Part shown: in pieces, positions 1 through 10,548 of the stretch | Layout of the letters: each line of letters starts with the position of its first letter | Numbering within the stretch: the first letter of the stretch is position 1 | DNA from: Zanthoxylum bungeanum | Taxonomy: Eukaryota; Streptophyta; Magnoliopsida; Sapindales; Rutaceae | NCBI GenBank assembly: GCA_019454045.1 | Contig: SKCR01007551.1 | Span: 1 to 64,000 of the forward strand | Direction: 5' to 3' | Length of the DNA: 64,000 nucleotides | Translations under genes and position numbers: made by a program | Notes under the pieces: model-generated | Databases searched by the model: none | What the model saw: only the letters and a program-made list of their open reading frames with translations | Told to the model about the DNA's origin: nothing

Positions 1-140
1 TTTGGAGTTGCTCAGGATGTAGAGTTCCACCAATTTACAACCCAACTTAGCCACACAAAAGAAAAAAAAACAAGGAAAAAAACAAGCTTTATTTTGAATA
101 TGGACTCTCTGCAGTGCATAGTTTTATTCTTTTTAATCAA
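1..140. other. Left flank of element 1, no gene seen
   Basis: Short AT-rich stretch before the target duplication of element 1. Removing element 1 joins it directly to the end of the Copia 2 LTR at 17824, so this was once contiguous with that remnant. No open frame or recognisable repeat is visible. Confidence 0.6.
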
Positions 141-145
141 ATGGT
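141..145. repeat. Left target-site duplication of element 1 (ATGGT)
   Basis: ATGGT stands immediately before the TGTAGGC start of the 5' LTR, and the same five bases follow the last CA of the 3' LTR at 17820-17824. A perfect 5-bp duplication shows that the two LTRs belong to one insertion. Confidence 0.92.
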
Positions 146-812
146 TGTAGGCATTGCATTTTCGCATGTGAAACCCGATGTGAAACCCGATGATGAGTCT
201 CAGTTGGAGGCACTACCTTTTTAGCTAAGGATATTGCGGGAAACAGAGGTTGGAAGGGGAAATTCAGAATAAGTACGTCATCAGATTCATTTCGCAAGTT
301 CACTGTCTTCGTTAGTACTGCGTTCGTTACTTCGTTCGAACGTCAGGCAGATTGCGGACGTTCGTGTAGCGTTCGAATGGGCGTTCGAACGGCTTCGGTG
401 TTTCTGATTTTGCTGCTAGCCTCGCACCCCAGCCCAATTAGCCCCCCAAACCCATAAAACACATCCCAATTAATAAAACACATTTAAAACACATGGGAAA
501 TTAAATTAAATATTAAGGTAAATATTAATAATGTATTTGAATTAAATAAAATATTTAAACCATTTACCAATTAAAAAAACATAATATAATCATACATAAT
601 TAAGACAAATCAAATATATTAACTTCCTAACTAAACAAATCACATACTAAATTAAAAAGATATCATGCCTAATTAAAATCAATTATAACAAATTAAAGAT
701 ATTGTATTCCTAATCTAAACCAAATTTGTCCCCCCTCAATCTTTGACTTTCCTTGCTCAACACAAAATCAAATCCCTTCCTTGTGAGACAAGGTGAAGCC
801 CTAGCCATTCTC

Positions 813-820
813 TATATAAA
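813..820 (+). promoter_or_regulatory. LTR TATA box
   Basis: TATATAAA follows a CT-rich stretch about 670 bases into the LTR and is kept in the solo LTR (about 7932) and the 3' LTR (about 15240). Transcription would start about 30 bases downstream, so everything from about 845 to the LTR end lies in the element's RNA leader. Confidence 0.75.
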
Positions 821-1565
821 CAACCCATAACCAAGACATGCGGGGGCCTAGCTCATTGATACAAGAAAAAACCTCTCCTAGTTCATTCACACAAGAAACA
901 CCCAAGCTTATTGACACAACTCTCCCTCACTCTCAATAACCGAAGATCACAAACCAAAGAACCATCGTTGCCTTGACCAAAATACATCCCGAATAGCCCC
1001 TAACCATCACTGAAAACCACCTCCATAAACTCCCCACACATCACCAAAAATACACCCCCAAAACAGCAGCCAAATCCTCTTAAAACAGTCTTTAAAATCC
1101 TCAAAACAGTAACATAAAAAACTGCATTCATAATCCTTAAAATAATCACACAAGACTACACTAAAAACCCACAAAAAAAACTCGGAACATTCCGTTGAAA
1201 CGTCAAAACAAGTGACCTGAACAGTGAGTAGCGAAGCAGGGACCGAACAGCAGCAGAACGGAGACCGAACAGCAAGCAAAATAGCAAAACAGTGAGCTAG
1301 GATGCTAAACCAGTGAACCAGAGAAGTTGAGGAGCTGTACCCTTCCGACGTCCGTGAAACGCAAGCCTGAAAGTTGGCAAAAAGGTTAGACCTGAGGGTA
1401 TTTTCCACACTCGTTTTTCGTTTTATTTGTATTATTTATTGAGTATCGCTGCATGATTGTCATGTTGAAATGCATGTTGTGACCATTGAGTAGATAAATA
1501 TGCATGAATTATGAGATGTTGTATGTTGTGGTTTGTGGAATAAAATGAGAGATGTGTCAACTCTC

Positions 1566-1660
1566 GCGGTATATCGGATGGAAACCCGGACATAAATTTC
1601 ATAGCGATTCCGAATGGACGGTAGTATGATCTAAACTCGGGATACAACTCCACGTACCGC
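1566..1660 (+). other. Structured leader module, copy 1
   Basis: 95-bp unit starting GCGGTATATCGG and ending CACGTACCGC. The ends pair (gcggta with taccgc). An inner arm pairs tcata with tatga, where most other copies have ccgta with tacgg or tgcgg. Function unknown; it would be transcribed in the leader. Confidence 0.7.
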
Positions 1661-1744
1661 TTGAGTAAACGGCACCCTCTTTTGTTTTGTGTTGCTTTGG
1701 TTTATTTATTTTTCGTCACTTGAATTCTGCATGTTGCTTATTTA

Positions 1745-2290
1745 TGCATGATTCAATCGAATGCATGGGCTTAGTAAGTGCAATGAAAGATCCCCTATGG
1801 GGAGGGGTTAAAGCCCTTTACCACGATGTTTTGCCGCGCCGGTTGATGTGTGTTCGGTTGAATGCAAGATACATTCAATCGGGCATAGTAAGTTTGATAT
1901 TATTGTTTTTTAATTCTTTGTATGCATGATTCAATCGAGCACATGGGCTTAGTAAGTGCAATGAAAGATCCCCTATGGGGAGGGGTTAAAGCCCTTTACC
2001 ACGATGCTTTGCCGCGCCGGTTGATGTGTGTTCGGTTGAATGCAAGATACGTTCAATCGGGCATACTAAGTTTGATATTATTGTTTTTTAATTCTTTGTA
2101 TGCATGATTCAATCGAGAGCATAGGCTTAGTAAGTGCAATGAAAGATCCCCTATGGGGAGGGGTTAAAGCCCTTTACCACGATACTTTGTCGCGCCGGTT
2201 GATGTGTGTTCGGTTGAATGCAAGATATGTTCAATCGGACATACTGAGCTTGACATTATTGTATTTATTCTTTGCGTTGCATGCATCAGG
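1745..2290 (+). repeat. Tandem array of three 178-bp units in the 5' LTR
   Basis: Units start with TGCATGATTCAATCGAG at 1745, 1923 and 2101. Each holds a GC-rich TTGCCGCGCC core and two arms, around GGTTGAATG and CGTTCAATC, that pair over nine positions with two G-U pairs. The solo LTR has five units and the 3' LTR three. Confidence 0.9.
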
Positions 2291-2294
2291 CCTG

Positions 2295-2640
2295 GTTCTG
2301 TTCGAACGCGTTCTCGAACGCTACACGAACGCGAACCTTCTGTTTTCCGTTCGAACGCGTTCTCGAACGCTACACGAACGTGCACACACTTTCTTAGTCT
2401 TATCACGCATCAGGTCTGGTTCCATTCGAACGCGTTCTCGAACACTATACGAACGTGAACCTTCTGTTTACCGTTCGAACGCGTTCTAGAACGCAACGCG
2501 AACGCGCACACACTTTCTTAGTCTTATCATGCATCAGGTCTGGTTCCGTTCGAACGCGTTCTCGAACGCTATACGAACGCGAACCTTCTATTTACAGTTC
2601 GAACGCGTTCTCGAACGCTACGCGAACGTGCACCCACTGA
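2295..2640 (+). repeat. Array of CGTTCGAACG palindromes in the 5' LTR
   Basis: Dense repeats built on the palindrome CGTTCGAACG followed by GCGTTCTCGAACGC-type steps, separated by a TTAGTCTTATC-ATGCATCAGG-type spacer. Open frames here (for example 2455-2640) arise from the repetition and are not genes. Confidence 0.85.
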
Positions 2641-2840
2641 AATGAGTCATTTTCATCAGATTTCATACATAATTGTTCCTAGTAGCTATCCCTACGTATG
2701 ATGAACCTGATTGCCCCTCTGTATTACGCAAGATTATGTTGGTGTCATTCATCTGTATTCCCCACATGTATGAGTACAATGTGTTTAACATATTACAATT
2801 CATATACCTATGTCATGATAACATTTGAGTATTATTTCTT

Positions 2841-2936
2841 GTGGTATATCGGATGGAAACCCATACATAAATTCCGTAGCCGATTCCGAATGGACGGTAG
2901 TACGGTCTGTACTTGGGATACAATTCCACGTACCAC
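2841..2936 (+). other. Structured leader module, copy 2
   Basis: 96-bp unit from GTGGTATATCGG to ACGTACCAC. The ends pair (gtggta with taccac), and ccgta at 2874-2878 pairs with tacgg at 2901-2905. It is the second copy inside this LTR, after the palindrome array. Confidence 0.7.
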
Positions 2937-3272
2937 TTGGGAAGGTGCTCACATGTGTGCTTGTGTGGTTAGTATGGGTGCTTGTGTTTTCTTGAATATA
3001 ATATGCCAATGAAGTTGTATGTTCGTCGTTACTTTGATGTACTTTCAAGCATGCAATCTTAGATGTGAAATACATGTAAATTTAGGTGTAAGTTTTATTT
3101 TGTACATGTGAATTTAGAAGCATGATACTCTTGGAAATAAGTGTTACTTAAGCCTGATTAAATTATTACATAAATCCTTTTATTACAAGTGGCATAAGTA
3201 AGGGACCATTCCGAACCCAACAGTTTGAGGTCTTCCCTTGCAAGGGGTGAGTGTGGCCTTAAATCTCATTTT

Positions 3273-3288
3273 CCCGGTTCACACCGGG
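3273..3288 (+). other. U5 hairpin near the 5' LTR end
   Basis: Six-base stem CCCGGT/ACCGGG with loop TCAC. Element 2 has CCCAGT/ACTGGG at the same place, a paired change. It lies about 105 bases before the LTR end and so close to the primer-binding site. Confidence 0.6.
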
Positions 3289-3396
3289 TGGCGACTCCAT
3301 TATTCTCCGGTTTAGTCCCCCGTGGCTACTCCGTACTCCCGACCAGGCCACGAGCCCGGGACAGCATACGTCGTCTAGTTCCTGTGTCTCACAGTC

Positions 3397-3414
3397 TGGC
3401 GACTCCACTGGGGA
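3397..3414 (+). other. Primer-binding site of element 1
   Basis: TGGCGACTCCACTGGGGA lies three bases after the LTR end. It fits the form expected for pairing with a tRNA 3' end (TGG first). The same 18 bases follow the family 3 LTR at 45384-45401. The tRNA, possibly an arginine tRNA as in related Ogre elements, was not checked. Confidence 0.8.
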
Positions 3415-4571
3415 TAGAGAATCGGCCCCAAAATATTGTCTTGTGATGTTTGGATTTATGTTTTAATTGACCGTGTCTATAGTGGATAAAGTGGGGGTTT
3501 AATCAAATGCATTTTGAGGCCAGGTAATGGTTTGGTGTCTTCCTTCATTCATTACATTTCTAGAAGGAAAAGCTGTGAAGGCACCTAGATAGCCATCTAC
3601 TTGTAGCCTTTTGTGATGGACTAATTTGGAGGACTCGTTGTTTATTCCTGACACCAAGCGATAAGAGCCTAAGAGGCTTGGGTATTTAAGTGAGCCTCGC
3701 TCCACCTTCCCTCTGGGGAATCTACAACGGGAAATCCATTTGACAGTCCGTCACACACCATAGCTCATTGGCACATACCTTAGTGTATAAAAAATGGTGC
3801 GCTCACTTGGTCGCTCGAACCCTTGAGTGGGGAGACCTAGTTGTGGGCCATCCTTCGCCGGTGAGAGCCTTTGTCTATACTCTTGCGAACCCACCCATAG
3901 ACCGGGTTTGTATGGCTAAAGTAGCAATTATTTCCTTGAGTATGTGCTTGTGGACCATCCTCATTTGGATGCAGTTGGACTATTGTCAAAAATGCGGACT
4001 TGCTGGGCCATTTAAACTGGGGCGGGTTCGTACCTTATGACTATTAGGCCCAAAGCTTCCGAAATATTGATGGGTCATTATGTAGAAATTATTACGTTAT
4101 GTTTGCATTATCTTTCTTCTATGCTTGTGTTTGGGAACATCGTCGTTTGGATCCATTTGGACCATTTGTCATGAGATATGGGCTTGTTGGGCCATTTAAA
4201 TTGGGACAAGAACGTATTTTATGACAATTGGGCCAAAGGCTTCTAAGTGTTGATGGGCCACTTTGTGCTTATGTTCAGAACATTACCATTTGGATTTAGT
4301 TGGGCTCCTTGCCATGAGATGTGAACTCGTTGGGCCATTTAAACTGGGACGGGTTCACTCATATGACAGTTAGCCCAAAAGCTTCTAAAATGATAATGGG
4401 CCGATTTGTTTGAAGATTTTAGTTGATTCAATATGTTATATATGTTACATGCATCTCATGCACCTCATACATACATATGTCATGTTAACACATTCTATGT
4501 CTCAAAAAGACATCATAGATACCGTTTGGGTTAGAGAATGAACAAGGCTCATTAAAAGAACAGTAACAGTC
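3415..4571 (+). other. Untranslated leader of element 1
   Basis: 1.15 kb without a credible gene. It contains three diverged copies of a segment starting GGGCCATTTAAA, near 4004, 4190 and 4332. The matching leader of element 2 is at 40341-41219 in reverse. No extra ORF before gag, as reported for Ogre, was found. Confidence 0.7.
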
Positions 4572-5878
4572 ATGAGTGAATCTGGTAATGAGATATCTCG
4601 TATGGATCAGTTAGAGAATGGTCTCGCCAAGGTCACTGAACAGTTGCAAGCTTTGACTACTGATGTGGCTGGTATAGCTGGGTATCGTGCCGGGGTTAGT
4701 TTTGGGGATGTGAGGCAAGAGGAACCTCCGAACAGATTGGGGGATGATATCCTCACTTTTGATGATGATATGGCAGAGTATGCAGCAGACAGAGTATCTG
4801 GGTCTCAGACAGAGTTACAGAAACTTAGGGATCAGGTTGAGTCAGTCACCCGCAAGATGAGGGGTAAGAATGAGGATTTGCTGGATTATGACACACTGAC
4901 TTTCGAGGAACAGTTTCCGGCACAGTTCAAGATGCCTGATATGACTAAGTTTAACGGGAATGGGGATCCAATGGTGCATCTCCGACAGTTTGTATCAGTC
5001 ATGAGTTCAGTTGGCCTATCTCAGCGCCAAGTGCAGAAAATGTTTGGAATGTCGCTCGAGGGAGCTCCCGTGGTGTGGTACCACAGTTTGGAGAAGAAAG
5101 TGAAGGAAGATTGGAGGGAGTTGGCTGATGCCTTCCTGAAGCAGTATGTCACTGACCTAGAGATCGACCTGTCACTCCGTGATCTGGAGAATGTCAAGCG
5201 AAAATCGGAGGAGAGTTTTAAGGAATATGTGGACCGGTGGATAGGTCAGTTGTTGAGGATGCAGACTAGGCCTTCGGAGAAGGATCAGATTAAAATGATC
5301 ATCAAGGGCACCAAGCCCTCCATTTACAGCAAGTTGAGGAGGATGGCCTCCATGATTGCAGACTTTCGACAGTTGAGGGAAACTGTCATGGATATTGAGG
5401 AAGAAGAGGCCGAGAATAGAAAATTCTATGGTTTGAACATGAGGCCCATTGGGGGAACATCGGGAACAAAGCCCGTTTCTGCTGAGATTGTCGCTATCCG
5501 GAACCGGAGATTTTCCAACTTGGGAAGACCTCTGTCAAAAGTGCTAGAGAAACTGAAGAGGCAATGGCTCTTAAAACCCTTGGAAGCCAAACCATTACCC
5601 AATCCCCTACCATCACATTATAACCTAAGCCTTTACTGTCACTTTCACTAAAAAAAGGCCATGACACCGACAATTGCGCCCGACTCCGCCATGAAATCCA
5701 AGACCTAATAGACTCCAAGAAAATACCTGACCCAGAAACAGAACAGCCTGACACACACAGAAACCCCTTACCCAACTATCGTGCCGTACCACCACCAGCC
5801 TATATGATCAATTCTGGCCTCCCAGAAGACCTTGTCCTAAAATCCTTTCACCCTCAAGCCTTTTGCCTGGGAATCTAG
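4572..5878 (+). pseudogene. gag: Tat-type gag (broken)
   Basis: Encodes the capsid protein that would package element RNA. The first 359 codons are open (4572-5651) and hold a charged N-terminus and the capsid core. A shift in the run of A's at about 5645 ends this frame just where the zinc finger begins. The other frame continues with GHDTDNC and the C-terminal region to an in-frame TAG at 5876-5878. The finger follows the C-X2-H-X4-H-X4-C pattern usual in Tat gag. The start at 4572 is the first ATG before the conserved region. Element 2 has the related gag at 28816-30145 on the minus strand. Confidence 0.88.
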
Positions 5879-6892
5879 GATAGTACTAGTGAAGATGAGA
5901 CTGAGCAGGGGAAAAGATTTTGGCTTGATTTCTCTAGCAGTGATGAGGAAGAAGCAAGGGGAATGACACGTAGCGGTCGTTTTTACAATGATATGGCAGA
6001 AAAGGGTAAGGAAGTTTTGACAGATGGTAGAGAAGTGGTTGAGACTGCAGAAAATACTGAGGGGGATATAGTGCTGAGGCAATTGAGGAAGACTAGAGCA
6101 CAAATGAGTATCTGGGAACTGTTATGTGCATCTCGGGAGCATAGGCAAGCCATGATTGAGGCTTTGAGAAAGATTGTGGTACCAGAAGATGCCAACCCCG
6201 CAATGTTTGTTGGGTCGGTTCAGAATGAAGCTTTGCATATATCTTTTTCTGAGGATGAACTCCCAGCAGAGGGGATGAATCATAACAGGCCTCTATTTAT
6301 CAGGGCCGAGGTGAGGAGCAAGAGAACTTCATGTGTAATGGTGGATGACGGTTCGTCCATCAATGTGTGCCCGCTGAAAATTTTGGCAAGATTGGGTATG
6401 AAAGCAACAGACTTGGACCCCTCCAGTATGACTATTAAGGCTTATGATGACAGTAAAAGGGGAGTTGAGGGTACCTTTGTGGCTATGGTCAAGGTAGGAC
6501 CGATTGAAGACGAGGTTGAGTTCACAGTACTGGACATCCCGGCTACTTTCTCCTTATTGTTGGGAAGGCCTTGGTTTCACAAACTTGGGGGCGTGCCTTC
6601 CACTTTACATCAGATGATCAAGTTCCCGTATGAGGGAGAAGTTGTTACCATCCGTGCTGAGTTAGATAATGCCGTGGCTGCCTTGGAGATACAACCTTTC
6701 ACGAGGTTTCATGTGTCAGCTACTTTTGAGGAGTGGGTGGATCCTAGGGTGGCTAGGATTATGGAGAAAATGAAGTTTGAGCCGGGTAAAGGTTCAAAAT
6801 TACCAGATTTCAGAGGACAGACTACTCGGAAGGGTTTGGGGTACAAGTCCGATGAAGAAAAGCCAAAGGTCAAGAAAAAGGGCCTAAACTGA
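5879..6892 (+). pseudogene. pro: Retroviral-type aspartic protease region
   Basis: Continues the gag frame after the TAG at 5876. Open from an ATG at 5963 for 309 codons. It opens with an MTRSGRFY-type linker typical of Tat polyproteins and holds a pepsin-like protease fold with active-site VDDGSS near residue 127 and LLGRPWF near residue 198. It would cut the polyprotein. A glycine-rich KGLGYK stretch near the end resembles a G-patch remnant. The frame closes at 6890-6892, and the next frame starts on the overlapping ATG. Confidence 0.85.
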
Positions 6893-7302
6893 TGGAATGT
6901 TTTGTGAAAGCTTCAGGATATCAAGGGGAACCTGAACCTGTGGAAGTTAATGGAATTGTGGTACCTGGGTTTGAGATCTTCCAGGATATGTTGGGTAAGA
7001 AGCCGATAGTTGAAGAAATTGTGAAGAAAGAAGAAGAAAATTGGGAGGAAGAACTGATGAAGTTGGAGGGCCTGACTCTGGGAGAGGACAAAAAGCCTGA
7101 GGAAAACCTGGTTGCAGAGGAAGAAGTGTCTATAGATGATGAAGACATTTACCTTCCTGATTTGTTTGAATGTACTTCTGCATTATCCAATAATAAAGAC
7201 ATCTCTTTTCCTTACTTGTCTGAGTCATTTCCATTTACACTGCACGAATCAAGCATATTTGACATTAGTTCAGCCAGAACTACTGCATTTAACTTGGGTA
7301 CA
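6892..7302 (+). pseudogene. Protease-to-reverse-transcriptase linker, split by a solo LTR
   Basis: Acidic, low-complexity linker rich in Glu and Lys ending in FNLGT. The coding sequence stops at the solo LTR at 7303 and resumes at 10549 with NPKEI-type residues, as expected where a Tat linker meets reverse transcriptase. The last codons of the open frame (to 7338) read into the LTR and are not native. Confidence 0.75.
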
Positions 7303-7931
7303 TGTAGGCATTGCATTTTTGCATGTGAAACCCGATGATGAGTCTCAGTTGGAGGCACTACCTTTTTAGCTAAGGATATTGCGGGAAACGGAGGTCGGAA
7401 GGGGAAATTCAGAATAAGTACGTCATCTAGTTCATTTCACAAGTTCATTGTCTTCGTTAGTGCTGCGTTCGTTACTTCGTTCGAACGTCAGGCAGATTGC
7501 GGACGTTCGTGCCACGTTCGAATGGGCGTTCGAACGGAGTCGGTATTTCTGGTTTTGCTGCTAGCCTCGCACCCCAGCCCAATTAGCCCCCCAAAGCCCA
7601 TAAAACACATCCCAATTTAATTAAATTAAACATTAAATATTAAATAAAATATTTAAACCATTTACCAATTAATAAAACATAAAATATAATCATACCTAAT
7701 AAAGATAAATCAAATATATTAACTTCCTAACTAAACAAATCATATACTAAATTAAAAAGATGTCATGCCTAATTAAAATCAATCATAACAAATTAAAGAT
7801 ATTGACTTCCTATTCTAGCCAAGATTTGTCCCCCCTCAATCTTTGACTTTCCTTGCTCAACACCAAATCATATCTCTCTTGAATGCCAAAATCCCTTCCT
7901 TGTGAGACAAGGTGAAACCCTAGCCCTTCTC

Positions 7932-7939
7932 TATATAAA
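7932..7939 (+). promoter_or_regulatory. TATA box of the solo LTR
   Basis: TATATAAA at the same relative place as in the full LTRs. It could still drive sense transcription into the reverse transcriptase remnant. Confidence 0.6.
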
Positions 7940-8580
7940 CAACCTCTAACCTAGCCACCCCTCCTCTCGAAATCTCTCTAGCTCATACACTACTCACACG
8001 CAAGTCACAGCAATAAACCTTAAGACATCACACGTCAATCGCAAGAAAGATAGTATATCATTCCCTTCATCCTCCCCCCACACCACCGAAAATACAGTAG
8101 CCATTCACACCCCTAATCACCACCGAAAACCAGCCTCATAAACCTCCACACATCACCGCAAATCACACCAAACACAGCAGCCCAAAATCACCTTAAAACA
8201 ACGGTAAAATTACGTCAAAAATAGTAGCATAAAACACCAAAAACAGTCCACTAAACAGTAAGCAGAAATACAGAGGAAGTGGCAGTGAAACCACAAGGAA
8301 ACAGCAGCAAAACGGAGTCGAAACAGTAGCTTGAGTGGCCGAACAGCGAAGGAAAAGGCAAACCAGTGAACCAGAAAAGTTGCGGAGCTTTACCCCTTCC
8401 GATCTGCGTGAAACGCGAGTCCGAGAGACGGCTTAAAAGGTTAGACCTGAGGGTACTTCCCACACTCATCTTCATTTGATTCTTGTTGTTTATTTTGACT
8501 GTATCTTAATTCTTTGTTGAGTATTGTTTGTATATGATGTGTGTGGTGGGTATTGGATGAATGGAAGAGTGTCGTCTCTT

Positions 8581-8676
8581 GTGGTATATAGGATGGAAAC
8601 CCAGATGTAAATTCCGTAGCCGAATCCGAATGGACGGTAGTGCGGTCTGTACTTGGGATACAACTCCACGTACCAC
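8581..8676 (+). other. Structured leader module, copy 3 (solo LTR)
   Basis: 96-bp unit from GTGGTATATAGG to ACGTACCAC. Outer stem gtggta/taccac; inner arm ccgta with tgcgg (one G-U pair); third arm caga with tctg. Confidence 0.7.
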
Positions 8677-8760
8677 TTGAGTAAACGACACCTTCTTTTG
8701 TTTTATGTTGGATTGATTTATCTATTTTTCGTCACTTGAATTCTGCATGTTGCTTATTTA

Positions 8761-9600
8761 TGCATGACTCAATCGAGCGCATGGGCTTAGTAAGTGGAAT
8801 GAAAGATCCCCTAGGGGGAGGGGTTAAAGCCCTTTACCACAGTACTTTGCCGCGCCGGTTGATGTGTGTTTGGTTGGATGTAAGATGTGTTCAATCGGGC
8901 ATACTTAGTTTGATATGATTGTCTTTATGTTTTTATGCATGACTCAATCGAGCGCATGGGCTTAGTAAGTGGAATGAAAGATCCCCTATGGGGAGGGGTT
9001 AAAGCCCTTTACCACGATACTTTGTCGCGCCGGTTGATGTGTGTTCGGTTGGATGTAAGATGTGTTCAATCGGGCATACTTAGTTTGATATGATTGTTTT
9101 TATGTTTTTATGCATGACTCAATCGAGCGCATGGGCTTAGTAAGTGGAGTGAAAGATCCCCTATGGGGAAGGGTTAAAGCCATTTACCACGATACTTTGC
9201 CGCACCGGTTGATGTGTGTTCGGTTGGATGTAAGATGTGTTCAATCGGGCATACTTAGTTTGATATGATTGTCTTTATGTTTATATGCATGATGCGATCG
9301 AGCGCATGGGCTTAGTAAGTGGAATGAAAGATCCCCTATGGGGAGGGGTTAAAGTCCTTTACCACGATGCTTTGCCGCGCCGGTTGATGTGTGTTCGGTT
9401 GGATGTAAGATATGCCCAATCGGGCATACTTAGTTTGATATGATTGTCTTTATGTTTGTATGCATGATGCGATCGAGCACATGGGCTTAGTAAGTGCGAT
9501 GAGAGGTCCTCTAATTGAAGAGGTTAAAATCCTTTACCACGATGCTTCGTCGCGCCTCGCATTGTACTATTTGTCATTTATGCATTGCGTCCCATTTCAT
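8761..9600 (+). repeat. Tandem array of five ~175-bp units in the solo LTR
   Basis: Units start at 8761, 8937, 9111, 9286 and 9461 (spacing 174-176). The last unit is the most diverged. Same unit as in the element 1 LTRs. Confidence 0.9.
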
Positions 9601-9609
9601 GCATCAGGT

Positions 9610-9930
9610 CTGTTCCCGTTCGAACGCGTTTACGAACGCAACTCGAACGCGCATGTATTTTGCCTTATCACGCATCAGGTCTTATTTCTGTTCGAACGCG
9701 TTCACGAACGCCATACAAACGTGAGCATTCTGTTTCATTTCTGTTCGAACGCGTTTACAAACGCCGTACGAATGTGAGTATTCTGTTTCATTTCCGTTCG
9801 AACGCGTTCACAAACGCCATACGAACGTGAGCATTCTGTTTCATTTCCGTTCGAACGTGTTTACGAATGCTACTCGAACGAGAACCTTCTGTTTACCGTT
9901 CGAATGCGTATACGAACGTTGCACGAACGC
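9610..9930 (+). repeat. CGTTCGAACG palindrome array of the solo LTR
   Basis: Repeated TTCGAACGCGTT-type palindromes with ATTCTGTTTCATTTC-type spacers. Same position within the LTR as at 2295-2640, but the spacer has diverged. Confidence 0.8.
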
Positions 9931-10420
9931 ACACGATAAACAGATCCTCTTGCATCACATTACGACATGTCCATCTTAGCATATAGTTACCCCCTTTTTT
10001 ACGTTATGCATTTGTATTACCTCTCTAGTTGTCTATTTCTGTTATGCGCTTAAATGTCTTTTCTTAATATGCATGCTAGTAAGAATGCTATTTGTTTGCG
10101 CTTTTGTATCCACCAATGCGTTCATTAACTTGTATGCTTGCCGTATGATAATCCTTATGTATGTAAATTGAGATATAGATTACATGCAAATAGGCTGTAT
10201 GCAAATTCGAATATGTGTTACATATAAATTTAGACGAACTTGTTGATGTATGTATGTGAATGTAGAAGCATGATATTCTTAGAAATAAGTGTTACTTAAG
10301 CCTGATTAAATTATTATATAAATCCTTTCATTACAAGTGGCATAAGTAAGGGACCATTTTGAACCCAACGGTTTGAGGTTTTCCCTTGAGAGGGGTGAGT
10401 GCGGCCTTAAATCTCATTTT

Positions 10421-10436
10421 CCCGGTTCACACCGGG
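10421..10436 (+). other. U5 hairpin of the solo LTR
   Basis: CCCGGT, loop TCAC, ACCGGG, identical to the 5' LTR copy. Confidence 0.55.
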
Positions 10437-10548
10437 TGGCGACTCCATTATTCTCCGGTTTAGTCCCCCACGGGCTACTCCGTACTCCCGACCGGGCCGC
10501 GAGCCCGGGACATCATGCGTCGCCCAGTTCCTGTGTTCCCACAATACA

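Larger units (their letters stand above)
146..3393 (+). repeat. 5' LTR of element 1
   Basis: Begins TGTAGG and ends CTCACA. In order it carries a U3 with CGTTCG-rich sequence, a TATA box at 813-820, one structured 95-bp module, three 178-bp tandem units, a block of CGTTCGAACG palindromes, a second structured module and a terminal ~150-bp block with a small hairpin. A 12-13 bp direct duplication near its start is absent from the 3' LTR. It has a full-length partner at 14575-17819. Confidence 0.93.
7303..10543 (+). repeat. Solo LTR nested in element 1
   Basis: Full-length LTR (TGTAGG to CCCACA, 3.24 kb) of the element 1 family with no internal region. It is flanked by GTACA (7298-7302) and ATACA (10544-10548), a 5-bp target duplication with one change. 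It differs from the host LTRs: five instead of three tandem units, and one instead of two structured modules. It arose by insertion followed by LTR-LTR recombination. Confidence 0.88.

Noticed and set aside
2100..2640. Open frames of 61-129 codons in the LTR repeats (also at 9460-9830 and 16613-17066)
   Set aside because: They follow the tandem and palindrome repeats, appear in several frames at once and have repetitive RTRSRTL-type products. They are not genes.
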